Position numbers and translations under genes: made by a program | Notes under the pieces: model-generated | Database searches by the model: none | Told to the model about the DNA's origin: nothing | The model's input: only the letters and a program-made list of their open reading frames with translations | Origin: Deltaproteobacteria bacterium | GTDB lineage: Bacteria > Desulfobacterota > BSN033 > UBA1163 | Assembly (NCBI GenBank): GCA_016875255.1 | Contig: VGRU01000118.1 | Span: 1 to 10,478 of the forward strand | DNA length: 10,478 nt | Direction: 5' to 3' | In this document: positions 1 to 7,622 of the stretch, one piece after another | Layout: every line of letters starts with the position of its first letter | How positions within the stretch are numbered: the stretch's first letter is position 1

Positions 1-158
1 GACTCCTACTATCAATGGAATGAATTGCCCCCCATAACAGAGGGGTTACAAACAGCAAACAACTTATTGATACTTCTCGATAAACCTTTCGTCTTGACTT
101 TGGTATCCTCCTTAAGTATAGTAAGTTTCATAGAATCCCAGCCAAACATATTTGAGAG
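1..158. other. Upstream non-coding region
   Basis: I see no convincing coding sequence here on either strand. The region contains the promoter at 94-122 and a weak 4-bp CCCC/GGGG potential stem at 30-45, which is too short to call a terminator. The gene that precedes the cluster lies outside the window. Confidence 0.5.
94..122 (+). promoter_or_regulatory. Sigma70-like promoter of the T6SS cluster
   Basis: A TTGACT box at 94-99 and a TATAGT box at 117-122 are separated by exactly 17 nt, close to the sigma70 consensus. Transcription would start near 129, giving a leader of about 30 nt before the first gene. It is the best promoter-like pair I noticed in the window and lies directly upstream of the first gene. 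No sigma54-type GG-N10-GC element was noticed. The assignment rests on sequence match and position only. Confidence 0.6.
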
Positions 159-560
159 TTGAATCCTATGGAGAGCCGTCAGGGAAGCCTTTCAGGGGAA
201 GGGAAAGAGAATGAAGCCATTCACAGGATTCTTGTGAGGATTCTCGAAAAATGGCGCATGGAAATCGGGGCTGTCGAGGAGGATTTAGAAAAAACGATCA
301 TTTTCTCTTCCGAAGGCGTTGAACGGAAAGAGATGTCTCCGCCTTCCAAACCGATTAAGGTCATGGAAGAAGCTCTCCTCGAAACAGTAATCATCCCCCT
401 GAAAGAGAATAGAATCGGAATCTCTATCTCATCACCTGCGGTAAAATCAAAGGGGGCGGATTCCATTCAAAAGCCTGAAGAACCCTCCGGTAAGGATGAG
501 TTTCTGGAGGAAACCGTCATTCTTAAAGCGGGCAAGGTTCGGGAAAAGGTGAATGAATAG
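159..560 (+). CDS. Small unrecognised protein with three Thr-centred repeat motifs
   Basis: I do not recognise a family for this 133-residue, charged and probably partly disordered protein. An in-frame TGA at 153-155 limits the start to TTG at 159 or ATG at 168; no strong Shine-Dalgarno separates them, and the ATG would remove only three residues. Its striking feature is a motif repeated three times: LEKTIIF around Thr46, LETVII around Thr76 and EETVIL around Thr119. Each is an acidic residue and Thr followed by three hydrophobic residues. The spacers are rich in Lys, Glu, Ser and Pro, and a short amphipathic stretch lies at about residues 19-36. No signal peptide or membrane segment is visible. 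The gene overlaps the next (Fha C-terminal-like) by 8 bp, so the two are probably translated together. FHA domains bind phosphothreonine peptides, often with an Ile or Leu at +3, so an adaptor or phospho-ligand role is possible but inferred. Confidence 0.6.
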   Translation: MNPMESRQGSLSGEGKENEAIHRILVRILEKWRMEIGAVEEDLEKTIIFSSEGVERKEMSPPSKPIKVMEEALLETVIIPLKENRIGISISSPAVKSKGADSIQKPEEPSGKDEFLEETVILKAGKVREKVNE

Positions 561-1293
561 TCTTGTTTCCATCGAGCGTTTAACCGATGAGGTCCGAACG
601 ATCTATCAATCCGACCCAGTGAGGGCGGAGAGATTGATGGAGGCCTATCTCAGAGAAACCCTTAAAGAGCACTCCCCTGACGAACGATTCACCCTCCTCG
701 AAGAGCTGGCACACCAATTTGAAACCGTCCCCGCTCCGGTGGCGCAGGACGTTTTTTTTGAATCGAAAGAGTTTTCCCGACTCTTCTCTCTCCTCTTAGG
801 AGAAAAGGTCTCCGCTCCGGATATCTCCTCCACTGAACTTCTGGAAAAGTTGGCCCTCTCTTTAAACACTATCTTTGACACTCTGAATGAGATGATCCGG
901 GTCATCGACACCACCCTGTTGGGGAAAAAGCCGGAACTCGAAACGATCCGGCACATCATCGGCTCCCATCTCGAAGGCGAGGCTCGAACGGACTCCCTCC
1001 AGAATTACCTCGCCCGAATCCAGAAGGCCTTCTTAATCTCCCATAAGGCGTTTCAAGAGGCGGCCCAGGCCAAATTCGGCGAAATCCTGAAAGAGCTCGG
1101 CCCCGAACGGTTTGAATCGGAACCCATGGGAAGATTAAAAATAGGCCCCCTTCGGAAAGCCGAACTTTTCGAAATGTATAAGGAGAGATTTCAAACATTT
1201 AAGAAGTGGTTTGAATCTGGTCGTTTTAAGGAAGAAATGTTAAGGGAATTTGAAAAAACCTGTCAAAAGCTCTATGATGCCGACCGGAGGTAA
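553..1293 (+). CDS. T6SS Fha C-terminal-domain protein lacking an FHA domain
   Basis: This 246-residue, mostly helical protein resembles the C-terminal domain of T6SS-associated FHA proteins (TagI/Fha-type). The similarity is in a long helical region (about residues 98-185) and an ending of the form RKAELFEMYKERF (201-213) followed by a region with FEKTCQKLY (233-241), where the family typically has R-x-ARLWELYxERY and a closing helix. In typical family members this domain follows an N-terminal FHA domain. Here the protein starts directly with a helical segment (SIERLTDEVRTIYQSDP), and I find no FHA signature (GR...S..H..N) in it or in the upstream ORF. The ATG at 553 is preceded by AAAAGGTGA, a usable Shine-Dalgarno. 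In characterised systems Fha is a cytoplasmic activator linked to TssL/TssM and to threonine phosphorylation. The domain call was made by eye and is moderate in confidence; it could be another cluster-specific helical accessory protein. Confidence 0.68.
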   Translation: MNSLVSIERLTDEVRTIYQSDPVRAERLMEAYLRETLKEHSPDERFTLLEELAHQFETVPAPVAQDVFFESKEFSRLFSLLLGEKVSAPDISSTELLEKLALSLNTIFDTLNEMIRVIDTTLLGKKPELETIRHIIGSHLEGEARTDSLQNYLARIQKAFLISHKAFQEAAQAKFGEILKELGPERFESEPMGRLKIGPLRKAELFEMYKERFQTFKKWFESGRFKEEMLREFEKTCQKLYDADRR

Positions 1294-1294
1294 A

Positions 1295-1834
1295 ATGATG
1301 AAAAACTATAGAATATTGCCGTGCCTTCTTCTATCCGCCCTCCTCCTCTGCTCCTGTGCGACCGTGGTCGTGCCCCCGAGATGGGAGTATGAACCCAATG
1401 CCATTCGCCTCAACCTGAAAAGCGATCCCCAGCTCAACCTCTTTCAGGGAAGGGCTCACACGCTGGTCTTATGCGCTTACCTCTTAACCGATCCCAATGA
1501 GCTCAACCAACTCGTGGACGAAAAGGGAGGGCTCGAGAAGCTCTGTGAATGCACCAAGTTCCATCCCAGCGTGACCAATGCGAAGAGACTCATCATCCAT
1601 CCGAATCGGGAATACAAGGAAACTCTGGACCGGGCCGCAGGCGCAAAATATGTGGCGGTCGTCGCAGGGTATTTTAAGCTTCAGAAGGAGAATGTGGTCA
1701 AACTCTATTCGATTCCGGTCGTGGATGAGAAGAAGGGCAACACCCTTTATCAGAAACCCGGGGTTCTTACGATCGACCTCCTTTTAGGATCGCAACAGAT
1801 CCAGGAGGTCAAGCCTGTTTCCGAAAAGAAGTGA
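1295..1834 (+). CDS. tssJ: TssJ, T6SS outer-membrane lipoprotein
   Basis: TssJ is the lipoprotein that anchors the T6SS membrane complex to the outer membrane by contacting the periplasmic part of TssM. The protein has about 179 residues from ATG 1295, with a lipoprotein signal peptide: basic start, hydrophobic LLLSALLL core and an LCSC lipobox, with Cys21 as the predicted lipidated residue. The mature part follows the family pattern: RLNLKSDPQLNLFQGRAHTL, then YLLTDPNELNQL, then LIIHPN, and a strand region KYVAVVAGYFKL. Two ATGs are adjacent (1295 and 1298). GGAGG at 1286-1290 is 4 nt from the first and 7 nt from the second, so 1298 may be the actual start. An upstream in-frame TTG at 1250 is disfavoured because it would sit inside the preceding gene and bury the signal peptide. 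A CxC pair (LCECTKF) in the mature protein is of unknown meaning. The gene starts right after the preceding stop codon. Confidence 0.92.
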   Translation: MMKNYRILPCLLLSALLLCSCATVVVPPRWEYEPNAIRLNLKSDPQLNLFQGRAHTLVLCAYLLTDPNELNQLVDEKGGLEKLCECTKFHPSVTNAKRLIIHPNREYKETLDRAAGAKYVAVVAGYFKLQKENVVKLYSIPVVDEKKGNTLYQKPGVLTIDLLLGSQQIQEVKPVSEKK

Positions 1835-1858
1835 AATCTTGAGAGGCAATCCTCCTTC

Positions 1859-1880
1859 CCCGCTTCAAAAAGCGGGCTTT
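1859..1880 (+). terminator. Hairpin between tssJ and tssK (weak terminator or attenuator)
   Basis: A perfect 7-bp inverted repeat, CCCGCTT (1859-1865) and AAGCGGG (1870-1876), encloses a 4-nt CAAA loop and is followed by CTTTCT. The stem is GC-rich, but the T-tract is short and interrupted, so partial termination, RNA processing or mRNA stabilisation between tssJ and tssK are all possible. tssK starts only 18 nt further on. Confidence 0.45.
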
Positions 1881-1897
1881 CTAACGGGGTAAAAAGA

Positions 1898-3286
1898 ATG
1901 GACATCCAAAGACCGCTCTTCTGGCATCAGGGACTCTTCCTTCAACCCCAGCACTTTCAGCTGTTGGATCTCTCTTTCCAATCCCTGCTCACTCCTTTTC
2001 ATCATTTCATGGAGCCCCACTTCTGGGGAACAGGTGAGCTCGAAATCCAGAAGGCTGGCCTGGGAATGAGGTCTTTCAATCTCCTGAAAGGCGCCTTTCT
2101 CTTCCCGGATGGAACCTATGCTGTCTTTCCAGAAAACGGCATCATTGAAGCCAGGCCGTTTGAGGAAGCATGGGTCGAAGGAGGAAAACCCTTCACCGTT
2201 CTCATCGGTTTGAAAAAGTGGAACCCCGCGGGCGAAAATGTGACGGTCGTCAATAAATTGGAAGACCTTTCAGACGTCACGACACGATTTGTCACTACAC
2301 CCGATCCTGAAGAGGTGAAGGACCTCCACTCCGGCGGCCCTCTGGGCCGGGTAAAAAGGCTCCACTACCTTCTCAAAATCTTCTGGGAAACCGAGAGAGA
2401 GCAATTAGGAGATTATGTCCTGATTCCAATGGCTCAACTCGAAAGAATGGGCGAAGAGATCAGGCTTTCCCAACGCTTTGTTCCTCCCTGTCTCACGATC
2501 TCCAGTTCAGAGCCTCTCTTCCATCTCATCAAGGAGATCAGGGATCAACTCGCCGCGCGGGCTCATCAGCTTGAAGAGTATAAGAGCCAGCGAGGGATTC
2601 AGACGGCTGAATTTGGCTCCAGAGATATGGTTTATCTTTTGGCCTTACGGTCCCTTAACCGGTATGTTCCCCCCTTCTTCCATGTGACCGAAGTCCAGCA
2701 GGTTCATCCCTGGGCAGTCTATGGCATGTTGAGACAATTGATCGGAGAGCTCTCCTCCTTTTCGGAGCGGATCAATGTGATGGCCGAATTGGAAGATGGA
2801 ACCCGCACCCTTCCCAATTACAATCACCGGAATTTATGGGAGTGTTTTTCTGCGGCGCAGGAGGCAGTGATCCTGCTTCTCGATGAGATCACCGCAGGGC
2901 CTGAATATGTCATCCGTCTGGTCTACGACGGCACCTATTACGCCGCTCCTCTGAAGCCTGGTATTTTCGAAGGTCGCAATCGCTTCTATCTCGTCCTCAA
3001 GACAGAAGAGGATCCCAAACTGGTCCTGAAGTCGATCGAAGCCATGGCCAAAATGAGCGCCCGGGAGCACCTGCCCATTCTGATCGCCCGCGCCCTTCCA
3101 GGCGTCGGATTGGAGCACCTCCCTGTGCCCCCCCAGGAACTTCCCCGCAGGGCGCACTCATTCTATTTTTCAGTGAACTATCACAGCGACCAGTGGGCCC
3201 TCGTGCAGAAGAACAATAACATCGCCCTTTACTGGGACAACGCTCCGGAAGATCTCGAGGTGGAGTTGATGGTGGTGGGAAGATAA
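1898..3286 (+). CDS. tssK: TssK, T6SS baseplate adaptor
   Basis: TssK trimers connect the TssFGE baseplate wedges to the cytoplasmic side of the TssJLM membrane complex. The 462-residue length is close to the usual 440-450. The hallmark N-terminus is clear: PLFWHQGLFLQPQHFQ at residues 6-21, the conserved opening of the VasE/TssK family. Family structures predict an N-terminal shoulder (about the first 170 residues), a helical neck that trimerises, and a C-terminal head that contacts TssL/TssM; the sequence runs collinearly through all three without a break. No membrane segment or signal peptide is seen, as expected for a cytoplasmic protein. ATG 1898 is preceded by a purine-rich GGGGTAAAAAGA, a modest ribosome-binding site. 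A hairpin separates the gene from tssJ and a repeat-filled gap of about 190 bp follows it. Confidence 0.97.
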   Translation: MDIQRPLFWHQGLFLQPQHFQLLDLSFQSLLTPFHHFMEPHFWGTGELEIQKAGLGMRSFNLLKGAFLFPDGTYAVFPENGIIEARPFEEAWVEGGKPFTVLIGLKKWNPAGENVTVVNKLEDLSDVTTRFVTTPDPEEVKDLHSGGPLGRVKRLHYLLKIFWETEREQLGDYVLIPMAQLERMGEEIRLSQRFVPPCLTISSSEPLFHLIKEIRDQLAARAHQLEEYKSQRGIQTAEFGSRDMVYLLALRSLNRYVPPFFHVTEVQQVHPWAVYGMLRQLIGELSSFSERINVMAELEDGTRTLPNYNHRNLWECFSAAQEAVILLLDEITAGPEYVIRLVYDGTYYAAPLKPGIFEGRNRFYLVLKTEEDPKLVLKSIEAMAKMSAREHLPILIARALPGVGLEHLPVPPQELPRRAHSFYFSVNYHSDQWALVQKNNNIALYWDNAPEDLEVELMVVGR

Positions 3287-3295
3287 CGAAAGGAA

Positions 3296-3429
3296 ATCAG
3301 GTTATCAGAATATCAGGATGCAGAGCATCAGAACATCAGGTTACCGGGGAGAATCAAAGAAAAAAAGAATGACTAAACCTGATCTCCTGATATCCGGATA
3401 CCTACAACCTGATATCCTGATCTTCTGAT
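3296..3429. repeat. Convergent 8-nt period repeat array before tssL
   Basis: The tssK-tssL gap holds five ATCAG words starting at 3296, 3304, 3312, 3327 and 3335, spaced 8, 8, 15 and 8 nt. These are units such as ATCAGGTT, ATCAGAAT and ATCAGGAT. After a purine-rich centre of about 35 nt, five CTGAT words start at 3379, 3387, 3409, 3417 and 3425, with a degenerate CGGAT unit at 3395 also in phase. The right units (AACCTGAT, ATCCTGAT) are reverse complements of the left ones. The whole could fold into one long imperfect hairpin with either in-register or slipped pairing. There is no coding potential. It lies just upstream of the tssL Shine-Dalgarno. Confidence 0.8.
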
Positions 3430-3476
3430 GACCATAAGACCGTGCTTCGAATTTTATCTTTACCGAGGAGTTACCC

Positions 3477-4154
3477 ATGCATCTCACCGACGCTTTTATG
3501 GAACTGGTGGCTTATGTGGTCTATTTCGTCAAAACGGTTGGAGCCAAACAGCCTCCCTATGATCAGGCAAAGACCGATATTCTGCGCCTCCTCACCCAGA
3601 GCGAAAATGTGGTCAAGAGGGGCCTCTTCTCACAGGAGGATTATGATCTGGGCCGGTTCATGATCTGTGCCTGGGTCGATGAGACTATCCTCAGCTCTGC
3701 GTGGAATCAGAAAGCTCAATGGCAGAGGGAACAGCTTCAACGTCTCTATTACCATACCCTCGACGCTGGTGAAGAGGCCTTTGAGCGATTGAATGGACTG
3801 GGCCTCCACCAGAGAGAGGTCCGCGAGGTCTACTATCTCTGCCTGGCCCTGGGGTTCAAAGGCCGTTTTCATCATCCCGGAGATGAGCATCTCCTCGAAC
3901 AGGTGAAAACTTCCAATCTCAAACTCCTCCTTGGCAGTTCGGTCGGCCTTCCCTCCCTTGAGAGGGCAGAGCTCTTTCCGGAGGCTTTTCCCGTCGAAGC
4001 CGTGGAGCTCGGTCCGCAGAAACAGAAGTTTCGCCTCTCGCCCTTCACCATCGCCTGTCTGGCCGGACCCGTCATCCTCTTTGGCCTCCTCTTTCTCATT
4101 TACCAATTCGCCCTTAGCGGAGTGGGCGAAAATTTTTTAAAGGCGGTGCCCTAA
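3477..4154 (+). CDS. tssL: TssL (DotU family), T6SS inner-membrane protein
   Basis: TssL is a tail-anchored inner-membrane protein that pairs with TssM and presents a cytoplasmic domain to the baseplate. The 225-residue protein has the family core: ILRLLTQ...(residues 35-41), CAWVDETILSSAWN (about 64-77), and YYLCLALGFKGRF (about 118-130), equivalent to the canonical CALDE..., then YLCLxLGFxGRY. A single C-terminal transmembrane helix lies at about 190-213, followed by a short periplasmic tail, so there is no OmpA-like peptidoglycan-binding extension. ATG 3477 has GAGGAG at 3465-3470, 6 nt upstream. The stop codon (4152-4154) is directly followed by the tssM ATG, which implies coupled translation of the TssL/TssM pair at a matched ratio. 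Confidence 0.96.
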   Translation: MHLTDAFMELVAYVVYFVKTVGAKQPPYDQAKTDILRLLTQSENVVKRGLFSQEDYDLGRFMICAWVDETILSSAWNQKAQWQREQLQRLYYHTLDAGEEAFERLNGLGLHQREVREVYYLCLALGFKGRFHHPGDEHLLEQVKTSNLKLLLGSSVGLPSLERAELFPEAFPVEAVELGPQKQKFRLSPFTIACLAGPVILFGLLFLIYQFALSGVGENFLKAVP

Positions 4155-7100
4155 ATGAAGACTTTCTTCTTTAAATATCTGAAATATGGGCTCATCGCTG
4201 TTGCCCTCTGTCTGGCTATCCTCCTGGTGTTCGCCCTGGTCTTACTGCTCGACTGGCCCTGGTGGATGGGGTTCTTCCTCCTGCTGGTCCTCATCGGACT
4301 GGGAATCGGTTTTCTCTTCTTGCGCAAGATCTGGCTCAAGCGCAAAGAGGAAAGATTCGTCCAGCAGGTGATTGAACAGGACGAGTCCAATCTCAAGGCC
4401 ATTTCTGGAAAAGAGAAGGATGACCTCAAAGAGCTTCAGAATCGCTGGAAAGAGGCAATCGATGCCCTGAGGGGTTCCCACCTGAGAAAATACGGAAATC
4501 CTCTCTATGTGCTTCCCTGGTATATGGTCATCGGAGAGAGCGGCTCCGGCAAGACCACGGCCATCACGAGCGCCCGTCTTTCCTCTCCCTTTGCAGAGGT
4601 GAGCCGGACGTCGGGCCTTTCTGGAACAAAGAATTGCGATTGGTGGTTCTTCGAGCAGGCCATCATTCTCGACACGGCCGGAAGGTATGCCATTCCCATC
4701 GATGAAGGCCGGGACAAGGAGGAATGGCAGAAGTTTCTGGCCCTGCTCATCCGCTACCGGAGGAAAGAGCCCATTCACGGTCTCATCATCTCCATTGCCG
4801 CTGACAAACTGCTCGAAGGCCAACCCGAAGCCCTCGAAGAGGATGGAAAACAGATTCGGCGCCGGATCGATGAGTTGATGCGGGTCCTCGGAACCAAATT
4901 CCCCGTCTATGTCCTGGTGACCAAGTGCGACCTGGTCCAGGGCATGACCCAGTTCTGCGACCAGCTTCCGGACAAGAGCCTCGATCAACCCATGGGATTC
5001 ATCAACCAGGATCTGAAGACCGATGTAGCCGCCTTTCAGGAGCAGGCCTTCCAGGCCATTGGCGAGCGGTTGAGAAATCTTCGGATCCTGATGATCCATC
5101 AACCCGGAGCAAAAGGCGTGGATCCCGGACTTCTCCTCTTTCCCGAAGAGTTTGAAAATCTGAAGAAAGGCCTCCGGTCCTTTATGAACGGAGCGTTCAA
5201 AGAGAACCCCTATCAGGAGACGCCTATCCTGAGAGGGCTCTTCTTCAGCAGCGGCCGTCAGGAGGGGAGTCCTTATTCCCACTTCTTAAGCGCCCTGGGT
5301 TTAATCGGAGAGAAGGAGGTTCTGCCCGGAACAAGCAAGGGGCTCTTTCTCCACGATCTCTTTGCTAAGATCTTCCCCAAAGACAGGGGCATCTTCGCTC
5401 CCACCAAGCGGGCTCTCCAGTGGCGTCTGCTGACGCGAAATCTCGGCCTGACCGCCTGGATCGTTCTGGTCGTCGCCCTCTGCGGTCTGCTCAGCTTCTC
5501 CTTCGTCAAGAATCTGAAGGTGATCAAGGATGCCCGAGATGAATTTGCGAAACCTCCGGTATTAAAGGGCGAGGTCCTTGCGGACCTCGTCACGATGGAC
5601 CGGTTCTGCCAATCGATCCTCAAGGTGGAGGATCAGAACCGGGGCTGGTGGATTCCGAGATTCGGGTTGACCGAAAGCAAAAATGTGGAGATGGGGCTCA
5701 AGGCTAAGTATTGCAAGCAGTTTCAGACCGTCTTTTTAGCCTCTTTCGACAAGCAGATGTCAGGGACGCTCGCCACCCTGACGATTACCACGCCGGATGA
5801 GACGATCGCCCAGTATGTGACCCACCTGGTCAGACGGATCAATCTTCTCAAGGCCCGGCTCGAAGGACAACCCTTTCCAATCCTTCGGGCAAAGCCCCAG
5901 CCTTCCTATGAACCCATGCCGGTCACAGCGGATCTGAAGACGATCTCCGAGATGAAGATGAAGTTCGGCCAGCTCTACCTCTATTACCTGGTCTGGCGCA
6001 CGGATACCGGCGAGATCAACAAGGAGATCGCCATTCTTCAGGCCTGGCTAAAAGATCTTCTCTCCACGAAGAGGACGAACCTTCGCTGGCTCACTCTCTG
6101 GCTGGACAGACAGGGAACGATTCCATCCATCGGGCTCAGGGATTTCTGGGGAGGGAGTCTCTCCCTCGCCGATGAAAAATCTGTCGCTCCTTCTTTCACC
6201 CGGAAGGGAAAAGAGGCGATCGATTCCTTCGTCAAGGAGATCGAGTCAGCTCTTCCTGATCCACTTCTCCTGGCCAATCAGAAGACCGACTTTGAAAAAT
6301 GGTATCCCAATGTCTGTTTCGATGGCTGGCAGAATTTTGTGGCTTTCTTTCCAAGAGGAGCGGAGCGGTTAAAGGGAATTAAAGAATGGCAGCCCGTGGC
6401 TTCAAAAATGGCAACGGACCAGGGCCCCTACTTCGCCTTCTTAAACAGAATCGCCACAGAACTTGAACCCCTTCTCCAGGCGGAAAAGCTTCCCTTCTGG
6501 CTCCAGCAGGTCTATCATTTCCAGGTGGTCAAGGTCATCAGCAAGACCCAGAAAGAAGGGGGGCTGCTCGATAAGGCTGCAGAAGAGGCAAGAAGATGGA
6601 TCGCTCAATTAGAGAAGACCCTTGGAAAGGAAGCGGGACAGGCAGAGATACAATCCCAGGCTGCCAAAGCCTATCTCGAATATATCCCCGGTCTGACCGC
6701 CATTGCCCAGACCACATCCTCCAGGCCACAGGCATTTCAGATGGCCACCCAGGTCTATGGCGAGGATCCGGCCACCAGCAAATCGCCTCTGATGGCATGC
6801 GCCAATTCGCTCAATCGATTGAAAGGTCTGATGATGAAAGGGAGGCCCACCGAGGAGATCTCCTGGAAATTAGTAAGCGGGCCTCTCGATTTCCTCTGGT
6901 ACTTTGTCCGTAGAGAGACCGCGGGTTATCTTCAGGCCCAGTGGGAAGAGAAGGTCCTGGGTGAAGTCCAGGGAATGACAAGTCAGCAGGCAACCCAGCT
7001 CCTACTGGGGCCGGATGGCCATGTCTGGAAATTTATGAAGGGACCTGCCGCTCCTTTCGTATCGAAGACTCCGAAGGGCTATGCCGCAAAAGAGCTCCTC

Positions 7101-7622
7101 GGAGGAGCCATTCCCTTTGAGGCCTCTTTTCTCACCTTCCTGACCAAGGGAGCGCCTGCTCCGGCCCTTGCGAGGCAGAATTATAATGTGGTGGTAAGAG
7201 GGCTTCCCACAGGGACCAATCCCGAGGCAAAGCTCAAACCTCACAGCACGAAGATCGAACTCCAGTGTGCGGGCCAGACCCAGAGCCTCGTCAATTATAA
7301 TTATCCGGTCAGCAAGACCTTTCAATGGTCGATGGAGACCTGCGGGGATGTCCTCTTCCAGATTGAGGCGGGAAACCTCGTCCTGACAAAGAAATTTATC
7401 GGTAATCAGGCATTCCCCGACTTTCTCCAGGAATTCAAGGAGGGACAGAGGATCTTTTCGCCCGCTGAGTTTCCCAATGAGAAGGCCGTACTCGAAGGCA
7501 TGGGAATAAAACAGATCAAGGTCAATTACCAGTTCGGCGGAGATTTTCAGGTGCTTGTGGGGCAGATCAAACCCATTCCAGGACAGGCGCCCGGAAATAT
7601 TGTGAAGGCCTGGGAGGAATGA
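4155..7622 (+). CDS. tssM: TssM (IcmF family), T6SS inner-membrane protein
   Basis: TssM is the large inner-membrane core of the T6SS membrane complex. Its cytoplasmic part contacts TssL and the baseplate, and its periplasmic part binds TssJ. At 1155 residues it is of normal length. Two N-terminal transmembrane helices (about 11-32 and 36-57) precede a GTPase-like cytoplasmic domain with an intact Walker A, GESGSGKTT (127-135), a DTAGRY switch-like motif (173-178) and a TKCD base-recognition motif (256-259). A third transmembrane helix lies at about 431-452, followed by a large periplasmic region with the IcmF-related and C-terminal IcmF domains. The intact P-loop is notable because many TssM proteins have lost it; ATP or GTP hydrolysis would therefore be possible, though not shown. 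The gene begins on the base after the tssL stop and overlaps tagF by 4 bp (ATGA). Confidence 0.98.
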   Translation: MKTFFFKYLKYGLIAVALCLAILLVFALVLLLDWPWWMGFFLLLVLIGLGIGFLFLRKIWLKRKEERFVQQVIEQDESNLKAISGKEKDDLKELQNRWKEAIDALRGSHLRKYGNPLYVLPWYMVIGESGSGKTTAITSARLSSPFAEVSRTSGLSGTKNCDWWFFEQAIILDTAGRYAIPIDEGRDKEEWQKFLALLIRYRRKEPIHGLIISIAADKLLEGQPEALEEDGKQIRRRIDELMRVLGTKFPVYVLVTKCDLVQGMTQFCDQLPDKSLDQPMGFINQDLKTDVAAFQEQAFQAIGERLRNLRILMIHQPGAKGVDPGLLLFPEEFENLKKGLRSFMNGAFKENPYQETPILRGLFFSSGRQEGSPYSHFLSALGLIGEKEVLPGTSKGLFLHDLFAKIFPKDRGIFAPTKRALQWRLLTRNLGLTAWIVLVVALCGLLSFSFVKNLKVIKDARDEFAKPPVLKGEVLADLVTMDRFCQSILKVEDQNRGWWIPRFGLTESKNVEMGLKAKYCKQFQTVFLASFDKQMSGTLATLTITTPDETIAQYVTHLVRRINLLKARLEGQPFPILRAKPQPSYEPMPVTADLKTISEMKMKFGQLYLYYLVWRTDTGEINKEIAILQAWLKDLLSTKRTNLRWLTLWLDRQGTIPSIGLRDFWGGSLSLADEKSVAPSFTRKGKEAIDSFVKEIESALPDPLLLANQKTDFEKWYPNVCFDGWQNFVAFFPRGAERLKGIKEWQPVASKMATDQGPYFAFLNRIATELEPLLQAEKLPFWLQQVYHFQVVKVISKTQKEGGLLDKAAEEARRWIAQLEKTLGKEAGQAEIQSQAAKAYLEYIPGLTAIAQTTSSRPQAFQMATQVYGEDPATSKSPLMACANSLNRLKGLMMKGRPTEEISWKLVSGPLDFLWYFVRRETAGYLQAQWEEKVLGEVQGMTSQQATQLLLGPDGHVWKFMKGPAAPFVSKTPKGYAAKELLGGAIPFEASFLTFLTKGAPAPALARQNYNVVVRGLPTGTNPEAKLKPHSTKIELQCAGQTQSLVNYNYPVSKTFQWSMETCGDVLFQIEAGNLVLTKKFIGNQAFPDFLQEFKEGQRIFSPAEFPNEKAVLEGMGIKQIKVNYQFGGDFQVLVGQIKPIPGQAPGNIVKAWEE

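Noticed and set aside
1250..1294. Extended tssJ start at TTG 1250
   Set aside because: It would place 15 charged residues before the signal peptide and overlap the preceding gene; GGAGG at 1286-1290 supports ATG 1295 or 1298.
3287..3476. CRISPR array in the tssK-tssL gap
   Set aside because: Units are 8 nt, degenerate, without unique spacers, and reverse polarity midway; no cas genes are present.
4242..5282. Long 346-codon reverse-strand ORF within tssM
   Set aside because: It lies antisense to the conserved Walker A and GTPase-like region of tssM; codon constraints of tssM explain the open frame, and its product shows no recognisable family.
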